Of a stretch of 64,000 nucleotides of DNA, positions 38,485 to 48,364 are shown one piece after another; position 1 is the stretch's first letter, and the number at the start of each line of letters is the position of its first letter. This stretch comes from Rhodanobacter panaciterrae (GTDB lineage: Bacteria; Pseudomonadota; Gammaproteobacteria; Xanthomonadales; Rhodanobacteraceae): the NCBI RefSeq assembly GCF_014651895.1, contig NZ_BMXT01000001.1, forward strand, positions 1,674,001 through 1,738,000. Direction: 5' to 3'. Under the pieces are notes generated by a model. That model was not told where the DNA came from. It was given only the letters and a program-made list of their open reading frames with translations, and did not search any database. Position numbers and translations under genes: made by a program.

Positions 38485-39996
38485 TTACGCGCCCGTGATT
38501 TGCGGCTTGCGCAGCTGCACGAAGCGATTGGCGATATTGAGTTCCCACGGATGGTTGTAGCGCCGATGGCGATAACGCCACGACGCCATGGCGCTCATGC
38601 CACGCTTGGCCCAATGCGGCGCACGCTGATCCTGCACGGTGGGAAAGCGGCAGCGCAGCACGGTAACGAAATCGTAGATGCGCCGACGCAGCTTGTCCGT
38701 GAGCCAGGGCGCATCGGCGTGGCAGGCATAGTCCACCCAACGACGCTCGGTCCATTCGTCCGGCGTCGAGGGAAATACCACCGGCTCGCCATTCACGTCG
38801 AGCAACGGCATCGATTCACGCTTGCCGCGATCCTTCTCGTGCTTGCTGCCCTCCGGCAACGGCGTGTAGATGTAGGTAATGATTTCCGAGGCTGGATTGA
38901 TGCGTTTCAGTTCGCGGATGAACTCGAACGTCAGCTCGGTTTCCGCTTCGGTATTGACCGGTGGCGCCAGCATGAAGGAGAACTCGGGGATGACCCCATG
39001 CCGCTGACACAGCGCGGCCACAGCCAGCGTCTGATCCGGGCGCGTGCCCTTGCGAATTTCCTTGAGCATCGCGCCACTTGGTGACTCGGCGCCGATATAC
39101 GCCATGCGCAGTTTGCTCTTGCGCACCAGCTCCCAGGTGCTTTCGGAAAGATTGAGCAGGGCATCGGCACGCGCAAAGCACCACCAGGGCATTTCGAGCC
39201 TGGCCATGATCTTGAGCATCGGGATCATGTCCTGCTCGCGGTCGAAGAAGTTGTGGTCGTAGAACAGGATGGAATCGGCGCCCAGCTCGTACTTGAGGTA
39301 GCTCAGCTCGCGCTCCAGCCGTTCGACCGGCGGCAGCGACGTGGCGCCGCCAAACATCGCCGCCACACCGCAGAACGTGCAGCGGAAGCGACATCCGATC
39401 GACGCCTGGTGCACCGCCGTACGCCGCCCGAGAAAGGTGCTCGCAAGATACTTGTCCGGGTCGCCCACCTTTTCATAAGGCAGTACCAGCGCAGAATCGC
39501 CGCGCTCGAAATGGCGGTTGGGGTTATGCACGATCTCGCCATCGCGACGCCAGGACAGACCGCCGATCCGGGCCAGCGCCTCATTACCGCCACCGCGACC
39601 CAAGGCCGAAACCAGCTCGACCAGACTTTCCTCGCCCTGCCCGCGCACCGCGTAGTCCACATACGGCGCCGCCAGCGTGGTATCGGTATACAGCGTGGGG
39701 AAGTAACCGCCCCAGATGATCGGCATCGACGGATAACGCTCGCGTATCGCCTTGGACACGGCAATCGCCGGCGCCACCTGCGGGCCGCCCATGATGCCGA
39801 TGCCGAGGGCGTCGTAGTGTTGCTTTTCAGCGGCGGCCAGGGTCGCGCTCACCAGATCCCGATCGATGTTGCCGTCCACGATATGGCTGTCGCCGAAGCG
39901 GTCCAGTGCCGCCGCCAGATTCAGCAACGCCAGCGGAAAGCGTGGATTCGTGGTGACGGTCGGGTTGACCAGCAGCGTGTTGGGACGATGAGTCAT
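38485..39996 (-). CDS. B12-binding domain radical SAM protein (second copy)
   Basis: 503 residues. An N-terminal B12-binding-like domain (LGIGIMGGPQVAPAIAVSKA, MPIIWGGYFPTLYTD, VRGQGEESLVELV) precedes a radical SAM core with IGCRFRCTFCG, cysteines 202, 206 and 209. Core strands include ILFYDHNFFDREQDMIPML and AYIGAESPSGAMLKEIRKG. No D-x-H-x-x-G cobalamin ligand motif is evident in the B12 domain, as is common in class B enzymes. The ATG at 39996 gives a standard N-terminus; the in-frame upstream extension is a shadow of the methyltransferase gene. Substrate and reaction are unknown. Confidence 0.9.
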   Translation of the reverse strand: MTHRPNTLLVNPTVTTNPRFPLALLNLAAALDRFGDSHIVDGNIDRDLVSATLAAAEKQHYDALGIGIMGGPQVAPAIAVSKAIRERYPSMPIIWGGYFPTLYTDTTLAAPYVDYAVRGQGEESLVELVSALGRGGGNEALARIGGLSWRRDGEIVHNPNRHFERGDSALVLPYEKVGDPDKYLASTFLGRRTAVHQASIGCRFRCTFCGVAAMFGGATSLPPVERLERELSYLKYELGADSILFYDHNFFDREQDMIPMLKIMARLEMPWWCFARADALLNLSESTWELVRKSKLRMAYIGAESPSGAMLKEIRKGTRPDQTLAVAALCQRHGVIPEFSFMLAPPVNTEAETELTFEFIRELKRINPASEIITYIYTPLPEGSKHEKDRGKRESMPLLDVNGEPVVFPSTPDEWTERRWVDYACHADAPWLTDKLRRRIYDFVTVLRCRFPTVQDQRAPHWAKRGMSAMASWRYRHRRYNHPWELNIANRFVQLRKPQITGA

Positions 39997-40012
39997 CGGA
40001 CGTCTCTGAAAT

Positions 40013-40717
40013 TCAGGCCTGGCGCCGCAGCTGGAACACCAGCGCCACCGGCACTTCCAGCGCCATGCGGTCGAAACGCGCGCCGGCGGGGATGTCGACT
40101 GGATCAAGCATCGGCTCCAGCACCTGTTCGATCTGCAGCCCGAGCGCCGCGCAGGCGGCATGCCAATCGCTGTAGAGGTGCTGCGTATGCCGCACGGCGT
40201 AGCGCTGGTTGCCGGACTTGAAGTCGCGCAGCCAGCCGAGCGCATGCCCGATCGGATGCACGTCGCTGCACAACAGTATGCCGCCGGGCCGGGTCACCCG
40301 ACGCAGTTCGGCCAGCGCCTGTTGCAGATTCTCGAGGTGCCCGACGACCAGACCACAGACGGTCAAATCCGCCAGCGCATCCGGTATCGGCAAAGCCGCC
40401 AGGCTGCCCTGCACCAGCTCGACTTCGGCAGCCGCATCGGATTGCAACACGCCAAGCTCCGCGACAGCGCATTGCAACATCTCCGGCGAAAGATCCACGC
40501 CGGTCAAGCGCGCCGCGCCACGCCGCAACGCATGCAGCATGTAGCGCCCGCTGCCGCAACCGGCGTCGAGCACAGCCTGTCCTTGCAGCGTGGCCGGCAT
40601 CAGCCCGAGCATGGCGCGCTCTTCGGCCTGCATGACCGGATTGTGCGCATGCGCCGGATAACTGTGCGCCCACAACGCGTAAGCCTCCGCCGGATTGAGA
40701 ATCGAGGGGCGAGACAT
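40013..40717 (-). CDS. Class I SAM methyltransferase (BioC/UbiE-like)
   Basis: 234 residues: AVLDAGCGSGRYMLHALRRGA (motif I), LTGVDLSPEMLQCA (motif II), DLTVCGLVVGHLENLQQALAE, and VTRPGGILLCSDVHPIGHAL (post-motif III). The ATG at 40717 overlaps the amidohydrolase stop in a TGATG arrangement, so translation is probably coupled. The target is not known; it lies between the second radical SAM gene and the amidohydrolase. Confidence 0.87.
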   Translation of the reverse strand: MSRPSILNPAEAYALWAHSYPAHAHNPVMQAEERAMLGLMPATLQGQAVLDAGCGSGRYMLHALRRGAARLTGVDLSPEMLQCAVAELGVLQSDAAAEVELVQGSLAALPIPDALADLTVCGLVVGHLENLQQALAELRRVTRPGGILLCSDVHPIGHALGWLRDFKSGNQRYAVRHTQHLYSDWHAACAALGLQIEQVLEPMLDPVDIPAGARFDRMALEVPVALVFQLRRQA

Positions 40718-41949
40718 CAGTAGCACCGCGCTTCAATGCCGGGATCACGCTCGCACTCGTTCCGGCCAGCGATCAGTTCGAGCCCGGGTTCGAGCGCAAC
40801 CAGTGCCGGCTCGGCCAGCGGCCTGGCCAGCAACTTCGGCTTGCCATCCAGCGTCACCGGCACGGCTTCCATGCCGGCGACGGCAAACCATTCGGCGAAA
40901 TCGGTATCGGCAATGCAAGGGACGCCGTTGCGCACCACGGCGCGGACCTGGCTGCGTTCAATACCGGCCAGACTGTGCCCCTCATCGCCACCGCGATCCT
41001 CGACGATCACCAAGTCCGCCGGTACGCCCGGCGCAAGGCTGCCGCGCGAAGGCAGACGCAGGATGCGCGCGGCCTGAGTCGTGACCAGTCCCAATAGCTC
41101 TCTGGGACTGAGCTCGCCGCGTGCTGCGATACCACGCATTTCCTCGAGCAGGTCGCGGGCTCCGCTGAGCCGCGAGTCGCTGCCCAGCGCAAGCCGGCCC
41201 GCAGCGCACAGGCGCTGCGGATCGAGTGAGCGTCCGAGCAGGGTATGGTTGCTGGTCGGACACCAGACCACCGCGGCGCCACGGTCGATCACCCGATCGA
41301 TGTCCGGCTCGCGCAGACCCACGCCATGGATCAGCACGCTGTTCGCCGCCAGACATCCCAGTTGATCCAGTTGCGCCAGTTCTGCCTGCGCCGTCGCATC
41401 GGTGCCCTCGGCCAGGTGGATCAACCAGGGTCGGTCGGCGGGCGTGGTGGTAAAACTCTGCTGGACCGGCGGACCGTAACCAGGCCAGCCCAGCGCGTAG
41501 CTCCAGCCGTAATCACGCAGCAAGGCGACTGGAAAATTCGTCGCATCGAGCGCCGGATGCCAGGGGTCGTGATGCGCCACGCAGGTGGTCCCGGCGAGCA
41601 GGTTCTTCAGTGCACCGTGCCGCAGCCGCAATTCTTTCGGCACCTGCAGCGCGGCGACCACAGCGGGTTCCTTGAAATGCGCCTGAAACGCCGCAATCCA
41701 CGCGTAGCTGTTGGGAAAGGGCGCATCGGTTTTCAGCGACGGCACGGCATTGACGTGCAGATGCTCGTGCGCGTTGATCAGGCCGGGGAAGATCAGATGG
41801 TCGCGCAGATCGACCCGATACGCCCGCGCGGCCAGCGATGAGCCGATCCGCCCTGCCCTGATCGGCAGCGGTACGCGCGAACTGGCTTCCGTCGTGACCG
41901 ACACCGCACGACACAAGCTGACGTCCATCGCTGCCTGAAGTATGTCCAT
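40717..41949 (-). CDS. Amidohydrolase-superfamily protein (TatD/ATZ-like metal hydrolase)
   Basis: 410 residues. It has the strand-1 H-x-H motif in FPGLINAHEHLHVN (His 61 and 63), VAHHDPWHPA, WLIHLAEGTD (third metal/catalytic His), VLIHGVGLREPD (fourth His) and the aspartate in ALGSDSRLSGARDLLEEM. The layout matches the cytosine-deaminase/chlorohydrolase (SsnA/AtzA-like) branch, which hydrolyses C-N bonds or deaminates. The C-terminal part contains the small beta-sandwich (LAPGVPADLVIVEDR). It is embedded between two methyltransferase genes in the operon; the substrate is probably a cluster intermediate. Confidence 0.85.
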   Translation of the reverse strand: MDILQAAMDVSLCRAVSVTTEASSRVPLPIRAGRIGSSLAARAYRVDLRDHLIFPGLINAHEHLHVNAVPSLKTDAPFPNSYAWIAAFQAHFKEPAVVAALQVPKELRLRHGALKNLLAGTTCVAHHDPWHPALDATNFPVALLRDYGWSYALGWPGYGPPVQQSFTTTPADRPWLIHLAEGTDATAQAELAQLDQLGCLAANSVLIHGVGLREPDIDRVIDRGAAVVWCPTSNHTLLGRSLDPQRLCAAGRLALGSDSRLSGARDLLEEMRGIAARGELSPRELLGLVTTQAARILRLPSRGSLAPGVPADLVIVEDRGGDEGHSLAGIERSQVRAVVRNGVPCIADTDFAEWFAVAGMEAVPVTLDGKPKLLARPLAEPALVALEPGLELIAGRNECERDPGIEARCY

Positions 41950-41953
41950 GGAC

Positions 41954-42838
41954 TCAGCGCCGCCGCATCACGATCAGGAAGTGGTCGCCCATGTCGCGCA
42001 GCAGCGGCAGGCCGCCCAGACGGTCATCGAGCCGACCCAGCCGTTCGCACCAGTCGCGTCGACGCCGGTAGAAATCCACCAGATAAGGCGGTGGCAGGAA
42101 CAGGCTCAGCGCGCGATAGCTCTGCAGTGAAAAGTGTTCGGCGAAGGCACGGTAGAACTCGCGCGGCAGGTAGTAATGAGTCCAGATCGTGTGGCGGTTC
42201 ATCCCTACCGCCGTCGCGCCTCGCGCGGCGCGCACGCCGGCCCGCTTGAAGCGGCCGCGCAGTACGTAGTGGCCCAGCTCCCACGGGCAGATCCGGCCCA
42301 TCACCGAAAAAACCAGGCTGCCGCCGGGGCGAAGCAGACGCGCACATTCGGCGGCGACAGCACCGAGGTCTGGGGCGCAATTCAACGGACCGAAGTTCGA
42401 ATAGATGGCGTCGAACTCGCCGTCGAGTTCTTCCAGCTGCTGGACGCCCAGATGCGTGGCGGTGACACGGGATTGCAGACCCGCCGCGGCGACGCGCGCC
42501 TGCGTGCGTTCGACCATCTGTGGCGACCAATCGGAGGCGACCACATGGAAGCCGCGTCGCGCGAACTCGAGTGCATCGAGGCCGGTGCCACAGCCCAGAT
42601 CAAGCAGCCGGGCGCCTGCCGGGACCTCGCTATGCACGGTATCCCACAAGGTCAGCCGCATGCGCTGGATCAGCTCGTTATTGCCGCGCGGGCCGTCATA
42701 GTCGGCGGCAACACTGTCGAAGGCGCGTTGCGTATCGAGCAGTTGCGCCTCGTCCAGTGGCGCACTCCGCGGGCGCTGGCGAGCGCTCACGTCGGGTGCC
42801 GCCTGGCGCACGATTTCAAACTTGTGTTGCCCACTCAT
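41954..42838 (-). CDS. Class I SAM methyltransferase
   Basis: 294 residues: RLLDLGCGTGLDALEFARRGF (motif I, about 80-100), VVASDWSPQMVERTQARV, FDAIYSNFGPLNCAPDLG and LLRPGGSLVFSVMGR. After the Rossmann core, a C-terminal section RHTIWTHYYLPREFYRAF probably shapes the substrate pocket. The ATG at 42838 follows GGAG at 6 nt; the longer frame upstream is not family-like. It ends 4 bp before the amidohydrolase ATG. A 159-bp gap separates it from the Wzz-like gene, the only clear break in the long minus-strand gene run. Confidence 0.87.
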   Translation of the reverse strand: MSGQHKFEIVRQAAPDVSARQRPRSAPLDEAQLLDTQRAFDSVAADYDGPRGNNELIQRMRLTLWDTVHSEVPAGARLLDLGCGTGLDALEFARRGFHVVASDWSPQMVERTQARVAAAGLQSRVTATHLGVQQLEELDGEFDAIYSNFGPLNCAPDLGAVAAECARLLRPGGSLVFSVMGRICPWELGHYVLRGRFKRAGVRAARGATAVGMNRHTIWTHYYLPREFYRAFAEHFSLQSYRALSLFLPPPYLVDFYRRRRDWCERLGRLDDRLGGLPLLRDMGDHFLIVMRRR

Positions 42839-42997
42839 ATCGATCTCCGTTCGACCGGAAGGCAGTCCATGATTCGCCATGACATCCAGGACGAAACTCC
42901 GGCCGATCCGTGGTGTCGGCCACGGCCCTTTCATTCATCTGTTTCGTGAGTGCCGCTCTCGCCCGCTTTGGTTGAATGCAGCTGGTCGGCAACGGCA

Positions 42998-43843
42998 CTA
43001 CGCGCGTACCCGGCGGCGCCGCAAGGCGTCTCTCGCCAGCGCCGTCAATCCCGCCAGGAAAGCCCCGAACAGGATGCCGGCGCCCCATATCAACACCAGG
43101 TTTGGGGATACCTTCTTGTCGGGGGCATAGATGGATCCCAGCAGCGACGTCTCATACGTATACGTGGCGCTGAGGCGATCGACGAGATCGCTTTTGGACA
43201 ATTCCAGGCCGCGAATCTCCGCGTCCTTGCTGGTCAGCAACACACTGGCGAGCAACGGATCCTGGATACCCTTGCCTCCCGCGCCGTCCTTGCCTGCGGG
43301 CGTGACGGCCTGCTGCAGGCGATCCCTTTCAACCTGCGCATCGCGCAGATCCGCCTGGATCTGATCAAGACGTGCACGAGCCAACTTCAGCGGCGTTGCC
43401 TCAAGCTGTTCATGAATGGCATGCAGCTGGTTGACCGTCGCCAGAGCGAATTGACGGGCCTGCTGCGCTGAATAGCCTCGCAGACTCATCCGGATCAGCG
43501 GACCGGCGTAAGGCAGCGGATCCAGTTTCATGCTCTTGCGGTAAAGCGCAGCTTCGGGTGAATCGGGCAAAAAGCCGAGGCTGTTCATCACCTCGTTTTC
43601 GAACGGCACCATCTGCAGGCGCTCGATAACCCTGGCCAGCGACTCGGTCTTTGGATCCTGACCCGATGGCACCTGCCCGACCTGCCCGATCTGGATCCAG
43701 GCGGTCGCCTCCCATTGGTTCCTTGCCCGATGCGCGAAGACATAGGTGCAGGCCAGGATCACGACCAGCACGGCCGCAAACCATTTCCACTCGCGCGAGA
43801 AGATCCGCCAGAGATCGATCAGGTAGATTTCGTCTTGTTCCAT
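42998..43843 (-). CDS. Wzz-like polysaccharide chain-length determinant
   Basis: 281 residues with two membrane helices flanking a periplasmic coiled-coil-rich domain. TM1 is about residues 21-38 (FAAVLVVILACTYVFAH) and TM2 about 252-272 (NLVLIWGAGILFGAFLAGL) after a Pro-containing segment. The N-terminus DEIYLIDLWRIFSREWKW is typical of Wzz domains (PF02706), and helices such as LEATPLKLARARLDQIQADLRD form the core. It would set the length of the polymer made by the Wzy-like protein encoded next. There is no C-terminal tyrosine-kinase domain. The start is the ATG at 43843; the extension is rejected. Confidence 0.82.
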   Translation of the reverse strand: MEQDEIYLIDLWRIFSREWKWFAAVLVVILACTYVFAHRARNQWEATAWIQIGQVGQVPSGQDPKTESLARVIERLQMVPFENEVMNSLGFLPDSPEAALYRKSMKLDPLPYAGPLIRMSLRGYSAQQARQFALATVNQLHAIHEQLEATPLKLARARLDQIQADLRDAQVERDRLQQAVTPAGKDGAGGKGIQDPLLASVLLTSKDAEIRGLELSKSDLVDRLSATYTYETSLLGSIYAPDKKVSPNLVLIWGAGILFGAFLAGLTALARDALRRRRVRA

Positions 43844-43853
43844 GGTTCTGTAC

Positions 43854-45044
43854 TCACTGGAAAGAGGGTGGAGACATGGCTTGCACGGTCGTCGCGGAGG
43901 CATTTCCCTGCCCGTCGCCTATCGGCTCCCGCAACCTCCTGTTCGGCAGCCATGCCACGAGAACCTGCATGACAAGACAAAGGCCGATGAAGCCGACATT
44001 CGTCCATATGAAAGCCTGTGGCGCGAACGGCGACATCACGCACACATAGGAAACACGCAGGAAAATAAGCAAGGAAAACAGCGGCACGGTCGGGCGCAGG
44101 CGCCGCACGCTCCAGCGCAGCAAGCCGTACAACACGAAGATCGCCGCCACCGCGCCAACCGGACCCAGCGCCATGAGAAACGGGAAAAACTCCGTACCCA
44201 CGTTGATCGTCGGTGCGTCCAGCGGAATATCCGTCCCGGCGGTCACGACGGACCCCTTCATGGGAACCACCTGGTTGATGAGAAAGCTGGCGTTGGAGTA
44301 ATGCTTGGCCAGGATCGCGCTGAAGTTGTAGGGGCCGGCGCTGCCGTAAAGCAGCAGCCACTTGAAGCCCAATGGCAACGCCCGGTACATGGCACTGAAA
44401 GGCAGCGTGATGTTCTCCAGCGGCCCGGATCGCAAGATGCCGAGAATCGAGAAAACGCTGCTGCCGGCGAGCGCCAGAAAGCCAACGCTTTTCCACGGCA
44501 GCGGCCTCGCCTCGTCGCGTCGCAGCATGATGACGAGTGCAAACGAGAACACGCTGGCGAATAGACGATTCCGGTCGATCACCAGCACCGGGAACAGAAA
44601 GCCGATGACGATGAGCATGTTGCGCAACCACTTGCTCCTGGCGCAGAGCAGCCCGATCGGAGGAAGCACCCAGCACATGTCGGAAACATGCCGGACGTGT
44701 TCGCGGCCACCTTCCATCAAGGCATAGGACGACGGCTTGTCGAGCAGTGGAATCGGGAACAGCGTGAGATCGATCAGGCAGAAGAAAGCGACCATGCCCG
44801 CAAAGGCCAGCGCGACAAACCCATCGCGGGTACCGACGTAATGACGCGCGCGGAATCGCGTGGGCTCGGGAATCCTGACGTTCGTATGCACATCGAACCA
44901 CACGATGACCGTTGCGCTCGCTGCCAGCAGAAGCAGGCCCTTCAGGTAATCCGCCGGAAGATCGTAGGTGAGCAAGGTAAGCCCACATGCCAGCAGGATC
45001 GGCAGTCCGAGATAGCTTGAGGGGAGACACAGCAACCGCTTCAT
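43854..45044 (-). CDS. Wzy-like O-antigen/repeat-unit polymerase
   Basis: 396 residues with about ten to eleven hydrophobic helices, for example LLCLPSSYLGLPILLACGL and FVALAFAGMVAFFCLIDL, and a large periplasmic loop around 220-290 (ILRSGPLENITLPFSAMY). This is the pattern of Wzy/oligosaccharide repeat-unit polymerases. Sequence similarity in this family is poor, so the call leans on topology and the Wzz, GT2 and Wzx neighbours. Its ATG overlaps the stop of the GT2 gene (ATGA). Confidence 0.75.
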   Translation of the reverse strand: MKRLLCLPSSYLGLPILLACGLTLLTYDLPADYLKGLLLLAASATVIVWFDVHTNVRIPEPTRFRARHYVGTRDGFVALAFAGMVAFFCLIDLTLFPIPLLDKPSSYALMEGGREHVRHVSDMCWVLPPIGLLCARSKWLRNMLIVIGFLFPVLVIDRNRLFASVFSFALVIMLRRDEARPLPWKSVGFLALAGSSVFSILGILRSGPLENITLPFSAMYRALPLGFKWLLLYGSAGPYNFSAILAKHYSNASFLINQVVPMKGSVVTAGTDIPLDAPTINVGTEFFPFLMALGPVGAVAAIFVLYGLLRWSVRRLRPTVPLFSLLIFLRVSYVCVMSPFAPQAFIWTNVGFIGLCLVMQVLVAWLPNRRLREPIGDGQGNASATTVQAMSPPSFQ

Positions 45045-45991
45045 GTCGCCTCCGCGCGTGGGTTTGTGGATGGAACCCGGAGCTTTGACAGAACCACCAG
45101 CGACAGATACGCCAGCAGGTGGAATACCAACGGCGAGGGCTGTCTCTGCAGGAACGCGATCTTGGCGCCGATGTAATGCGACTGCGCCCTGAGCAAGGTC
45201 CGGTACGGCTCATCGAACAGACAGGCCCGACGTAGCGCAACCTGCCTCGACTCGGCAAGATTGATGACACGGGTTGGCGTGTGCCGCGTCTTGCTCAGGT
45301 TGGCGCCGTGGATGCGGTATGCACAGACACTGACGTCAATGAAGCCCAGCGCATCACGCGCCGCCAACCGAAGAAACAGATCCCAGTCCTCGATCCGCAG
45401 GCCTTCGCTCCAGCGGTCGACCGTGTCGAGTGCGCTCCTTCTCATCAAGGCGACCGGGCCACCGATCGCCCACTGGCTGATGATGGCGCGCCGTATGCCG
45501 TCATCGGATCGATAGAGATGCTTGTTGGCACGGTGAAGATCACGCATGCCGCTCTCGTGAATTTTTTTGTCGTCCTGATCGACGACGACCGAATCACCGA
45601 TCACCGCCCCTTTGCCCGGATGCGTCAGCAGGTAACGGACCTGCGCATCGAGACCTCCAGGCAACAGATAGTCATCGCTGGCGCCGGGCCGGAGGAACTC
45701 TCCGCTGGCACGCGCCACCAGTTCGTTCAAGGTCGCCGCGATGCCCCGGTTCTCCCGACGCACGTACTCGATCGGAAGATCCATGCAATGCGTCGCCACC
45801 CAATCGGCGATCCTGTCCGCGGTTTTGTCGGTCGAGCCGTCATCGATGATGATGAGCTCCTTGGCCGGGTACGGATCTTCCAGCACGCTGTCAAGGCAGC
45901 GCTGCACGAAACGCTCGTGGTTGAACGCGGGTATGAGCACGGAGACCAGTGGCAGCGTCTCCGTATTATTCGATACGTCGAAGGCCATCAT
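45041..45991 (-). CDS. Family 2 glycosyltransferase
   Basis: 316 residues: LVSVLIPAFNHERFVQRCLDS start, KELIIIDDGSTDKTADRI, FLRPGASDDYLLPGGLDAQ with the D-x-D-like metal site, and GLRIEDWDLFLRLAAR around the catalytic base. The C-terminal part has a membrane-associating hydrophobic run (LVFHLLAYLSLVVLSKL). Its ATG (45991) overlaps the flippase stop and its stop overlaps the Wzy-like start, each as ATGA. It would build the repeat unit on undecaprenyl phosphate. Confidence 0.9.
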   Translation of the reverse strand: MMAFDVSNNTETLPLVSVLIPAFNHERFVQRCLDSVLEDPYPAKELIIIDDGSTDKTADRIADWVATHCMDLPIEYVRRENRGIAATLNELVARASGEFLRPGASDDYLLPGGLDAQVRYLLTHPGKGAVIGDSVVVDQDDKKIHESGMRDLHRANKHLYRSDDGIRRAIISQWAIGGPVALMRRSALDTVDRWSEGLRIEDWDLFLRLAARDALGFIDVSVCAYRIHGANLSKTRHTPTRVINLAESRQVALRRACLFDEPYRTLLRAQSHYIGAKIAFLQRQPSPLVFHLLAYLSLVVLSKLRVPSTNPRAEAT

Positions 45992-47241
45992 CACAGCCCT
46001 CCCAGGTAACGTCGCACGACGAGCACATTGAACGCGAGGTAGATGAGATAGTTGATCGCGAAAGCATACATCGCGCCGACCAGGCCGAAGTTCGCGGTAA
46101 GCACATAGACCAACGCCAGATAGCTGACCGCAAACACGCACTCGGAGATCACGAACAGCCGCGTCATGGCCTTGGCCAGCATGACGTAGGACAGAATGAA
46201 GGAAGCGATCTTGACGACATCGCCCAGCAGCTGCGGTCCGTACAAGGCATTGGCGGACGCGAAGTCCGCACTGAACAGCAGACGTGTCACCCAGCTCCTC
46301 GAAACATAGACCACGGCCGCCAGAGCAGTGACCACGGGCATCAGGTAGCGGTAGGCATGGCGCAGTTCGAGCACGAGCGACGCACGCTCGTGCGTCGACG
46401 CCAGCTTGGGCAGGTAATAGATGTTGATCGCCGTGGTGAGGAACAACAGATAGGCGTCCGACACCTTGCTCACGGCCTGCCAGTAACCGACCTGCTCCCA
46501 GCCGAACTGGACCGCGAGGTGATCGCGAACCGCGATATTGATCAAGGGCGGCAACAAGGCCGAGCTGAGCGTCATCACCGAAAAGGCCGCGAGCCGCAAA
46601 GTCATTTCGCGGTCGAAATGCATCCGCAGCATGCTGCGCTGGAAATAGGGGCTTCGCCACCAGGCTGGCAAGCCGACGGCGAGGCACAGCAGCTGCCCCA
46701 GCACGAGCGCCAGCAGCGCGCCGTACAGATGCAGCCAGCGCGACAGCCCGAGCACCAACACGATGCTGCAAGCCGACCCCAGCACCTGGATGAAGGCGAG
46801 CCGGCGCACATCCATGAAGCCGTTGATCACGGCAAGGATGTAGTTGACCAGTGCAATGCCGAGCTGGGCCACGGCGAGTACGCGGATCAGGTTTGCATAG
46901 CCTGGGTCGCCCAGCAGCCAGAGCGCAATCTGCCCACTGAACAACAGCGCGACGCCTCCCATCAGGCAGGACGCGCAGAGTGCATACCAGAGCGCGGCGG
47001 CAAGCAGGCGCGACAATTTTTGCGCGTCGTGGCGATATTCGGCGACGTACTTCACGATGCCGGCACTGATGCCGCCACCAGCCAGCACGGCCAGCAGTGA
47101 CATCAGACTCATGAACTGGCCCAGCTTGCCCACCCCGGCGGGTCCGGCAAACCACGCCACCAGCTTGATCACGACCAGCGCCGCCAGCAAGCGTGCGGCG
47201 GTGGCAATCGTGGTGTAGAAGCCGGTGCGCACGATGTTCAT
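45991..47241 (-). CDS. WzxE-like lipid-linked oligosaccharide flippase
   Basis: 416 residues, about 12 TM helices of the MOP superfamily. It is visibly similar to E. coli WzxE (enterobacterial common antigen lipid III flippase) in several blocks: [52 protein letters not shown] and [11 protein letters not shown]. It moves undecaprenyl-PP-linked repeat units to the periplasmic face. The ATG at 47241 (ATGA overlap with the aminotransferase stop) is preferred to a GTG at 47250. WzxE substrates carry a 4-acetamido-4,6-dideoxygalactose; here the neighbouring FdtA/FdtB pair predicts a 3-amino-3,6-dideoxyhexose. Confidence 0.88.
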   Translation of the reverse strand: MNIVRTGFYTTIATAARLLAALVVIKLVAWFAGPAGVGKLGQFMSLMSLLAVLAGGGISAGIVKYVAEYRHDAQKLSRLLAAALWYALCASCLMGGVALLFSGQIALWLLGDPGYANLIRVLAVAQLGIALVNYILAVINGFMDVRRLAFIQVLGSACSIVLVLGLSRWLHLYGALLALVLGQLLCLAVGLPAWWRSPYFQRSMLRMHFDREMTLRLAAFSVMTLSSALLPPLINIAVRDHLAVQFGWEQVGYWQAVSKVSDAYLLFLTTAINIYYLPKLASTHERASLVLELRHAYRYLMPVVTALAAVVYVSRSWVTRLLFSADFASANALYGPQLLGDVVKIASFILSYVMLAKAMTRLFVISECVFAVSYLALVYVLTANFGLVGAMYAFAINYLIYLAFNVLVVRRYLGGL

Positions 47242-48350
47242 GGCGGACACTCGAACGCCTGACAGGCTGCGATCACCCGATCCACCGCATCGTCGCTCAG
47301 CGTGGGTCCGATCGGAAGGCTCAGCACTTCATCGTGCAATCGTTCCGTCAGCGGCAGATGGGCGTCCTGCAAGCCGGCATAGGCGGGTTGCTTGTGCGGC
47401 GGCACCGGATAGTGCACCTGGCTCTGGATGCCATGCGCCTGCAGATGCTGTTGCAAGGCATCCCGGCGAGAGCAGCGAACCACGAACAGATGCCAGGCGT
47501 GCTGTTCCTCGCGCGCCACCGCCGGCAACTGGATGTGCGGATGACGGATACCGTCGCGATAACGTTGTGCCACTTGGCGACGCCGTGCAATGTCCTCGTC
47601 GAGATACTTCAGCTTCACCCGCAGCATGGCGGCCTGGATTTCGTCGAGCCGCGAATTGAGGCCCTGGAACAAGTGGTGATACTTCACTGCGGAACCGTAG
47701 TTGCGCAGGGCCGCGATTCGCTCCGCCAGCACGTCGTTGCGGGTCACCACCGCGCCGCCATCACCCAGCGCACCAAGGTTCTTGGTGGGAAAAAAGCTGA
47801 AGGCTGCCGCTTCCCCGAACGCACCGGCCTTGTTTCCGGCGCTGGCCGCTCCATGCGCCTGCGCCGCATCTTCGATCAGCAACAGGTTGTGTCGCCGTGC
47901 CAGCGCAGCCAATGCAGGCATGTCGGCCAGCTGGCCATACAGATGCACTGCCATGATCGCGCGCGTACGTGGCCCGATGGCCGCCTCCACGCCAGCGGGA
48001 TCCATGTTGAAAGTAGCAGGATCGGGTTCCACCGGAACCGGCACAAGCCGGTTTTCGGTGATCGCAAGAAAGCTGGCAATGAAGGTATTGCCCGGCACGA
48101 TGACCTCGTCGCCCTCTTCGATGGCGCCGAGTTCCTTGTAGCCACGCAGGATCAGCGACAGCGCATCCAGTCCATTGCCCACGCCCACGGCATGACGCAC
48201 GCCGCAATAGTTCGCGAACTCGCGTTCGAAAGCCGCAAGCTCCTCGCCAAGCACATACCAACCCGAATCGATCACCCGCGCGGCGGCCGCCTTCAGCTCT
48301 TCGGCATACCGCGCATTGACATCCTTGAGACTGAGGAACGGGACATCCAT
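47238..48350 (-). CDS. DegT/DnrJ sugar aminotransferase (FdtB/QdtB-like)
   Basis: 370 residues, PLP-dependent. [13 protein letters not shown] start, [35 protein letters not shown] (phosphate site), [13 protein letters not shown] with the PLP-ring Asp161, and [15 protein letters not shown] with the Schiff-base Lys190. This lysine block is typical of FdtB/QdtB, which aminate a dTDP-3-keto-6-deoxyhexose using glutamate. The FdtA-like isomerase in the same operon supplies that substrate. Start choices include ATG 48377 and 48365; ATG 48350 has GGAG and gives the normal family N-terminus. Product stereochemistry (Fuc3N or Qui3N) is not resolved. Confidence 0.88.
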   Translation of the reverse strand: MDVPFLSLKDVNARYAEELKAAAARVIDSGWYVLGEELAAFEREFANYCGVRHAVGVGNGLDALSLILRGYKELGAIEEGDEVIVPGNTFIASFLAITENRLVPVPVEPDPATFNMDPAGVEAAIGPRTRAIMAVHLYGQLADMPALAALARRHNLLLIEDAAQAHGAASAGNKAGAFGEAAAFSFFPTKNLGALGDGGAVVTRNDVLAERIAALRNYGSAVKYHHLFQGLNSRLDEIQAAMLRVKLKYLDEDIARRRQVAQRYRDGIRHPHIQLPAVAREEQHAWHLFVVRCSRRDALQQHLQAHGIQSQVHYPVPPHKQPAYAGLQDAHLPLTERLHDEVLSLPIGPTLSDDAVDRVIAACQAFECPP

Positions 48351-48364
48351 CAGGGCGATCTCCA

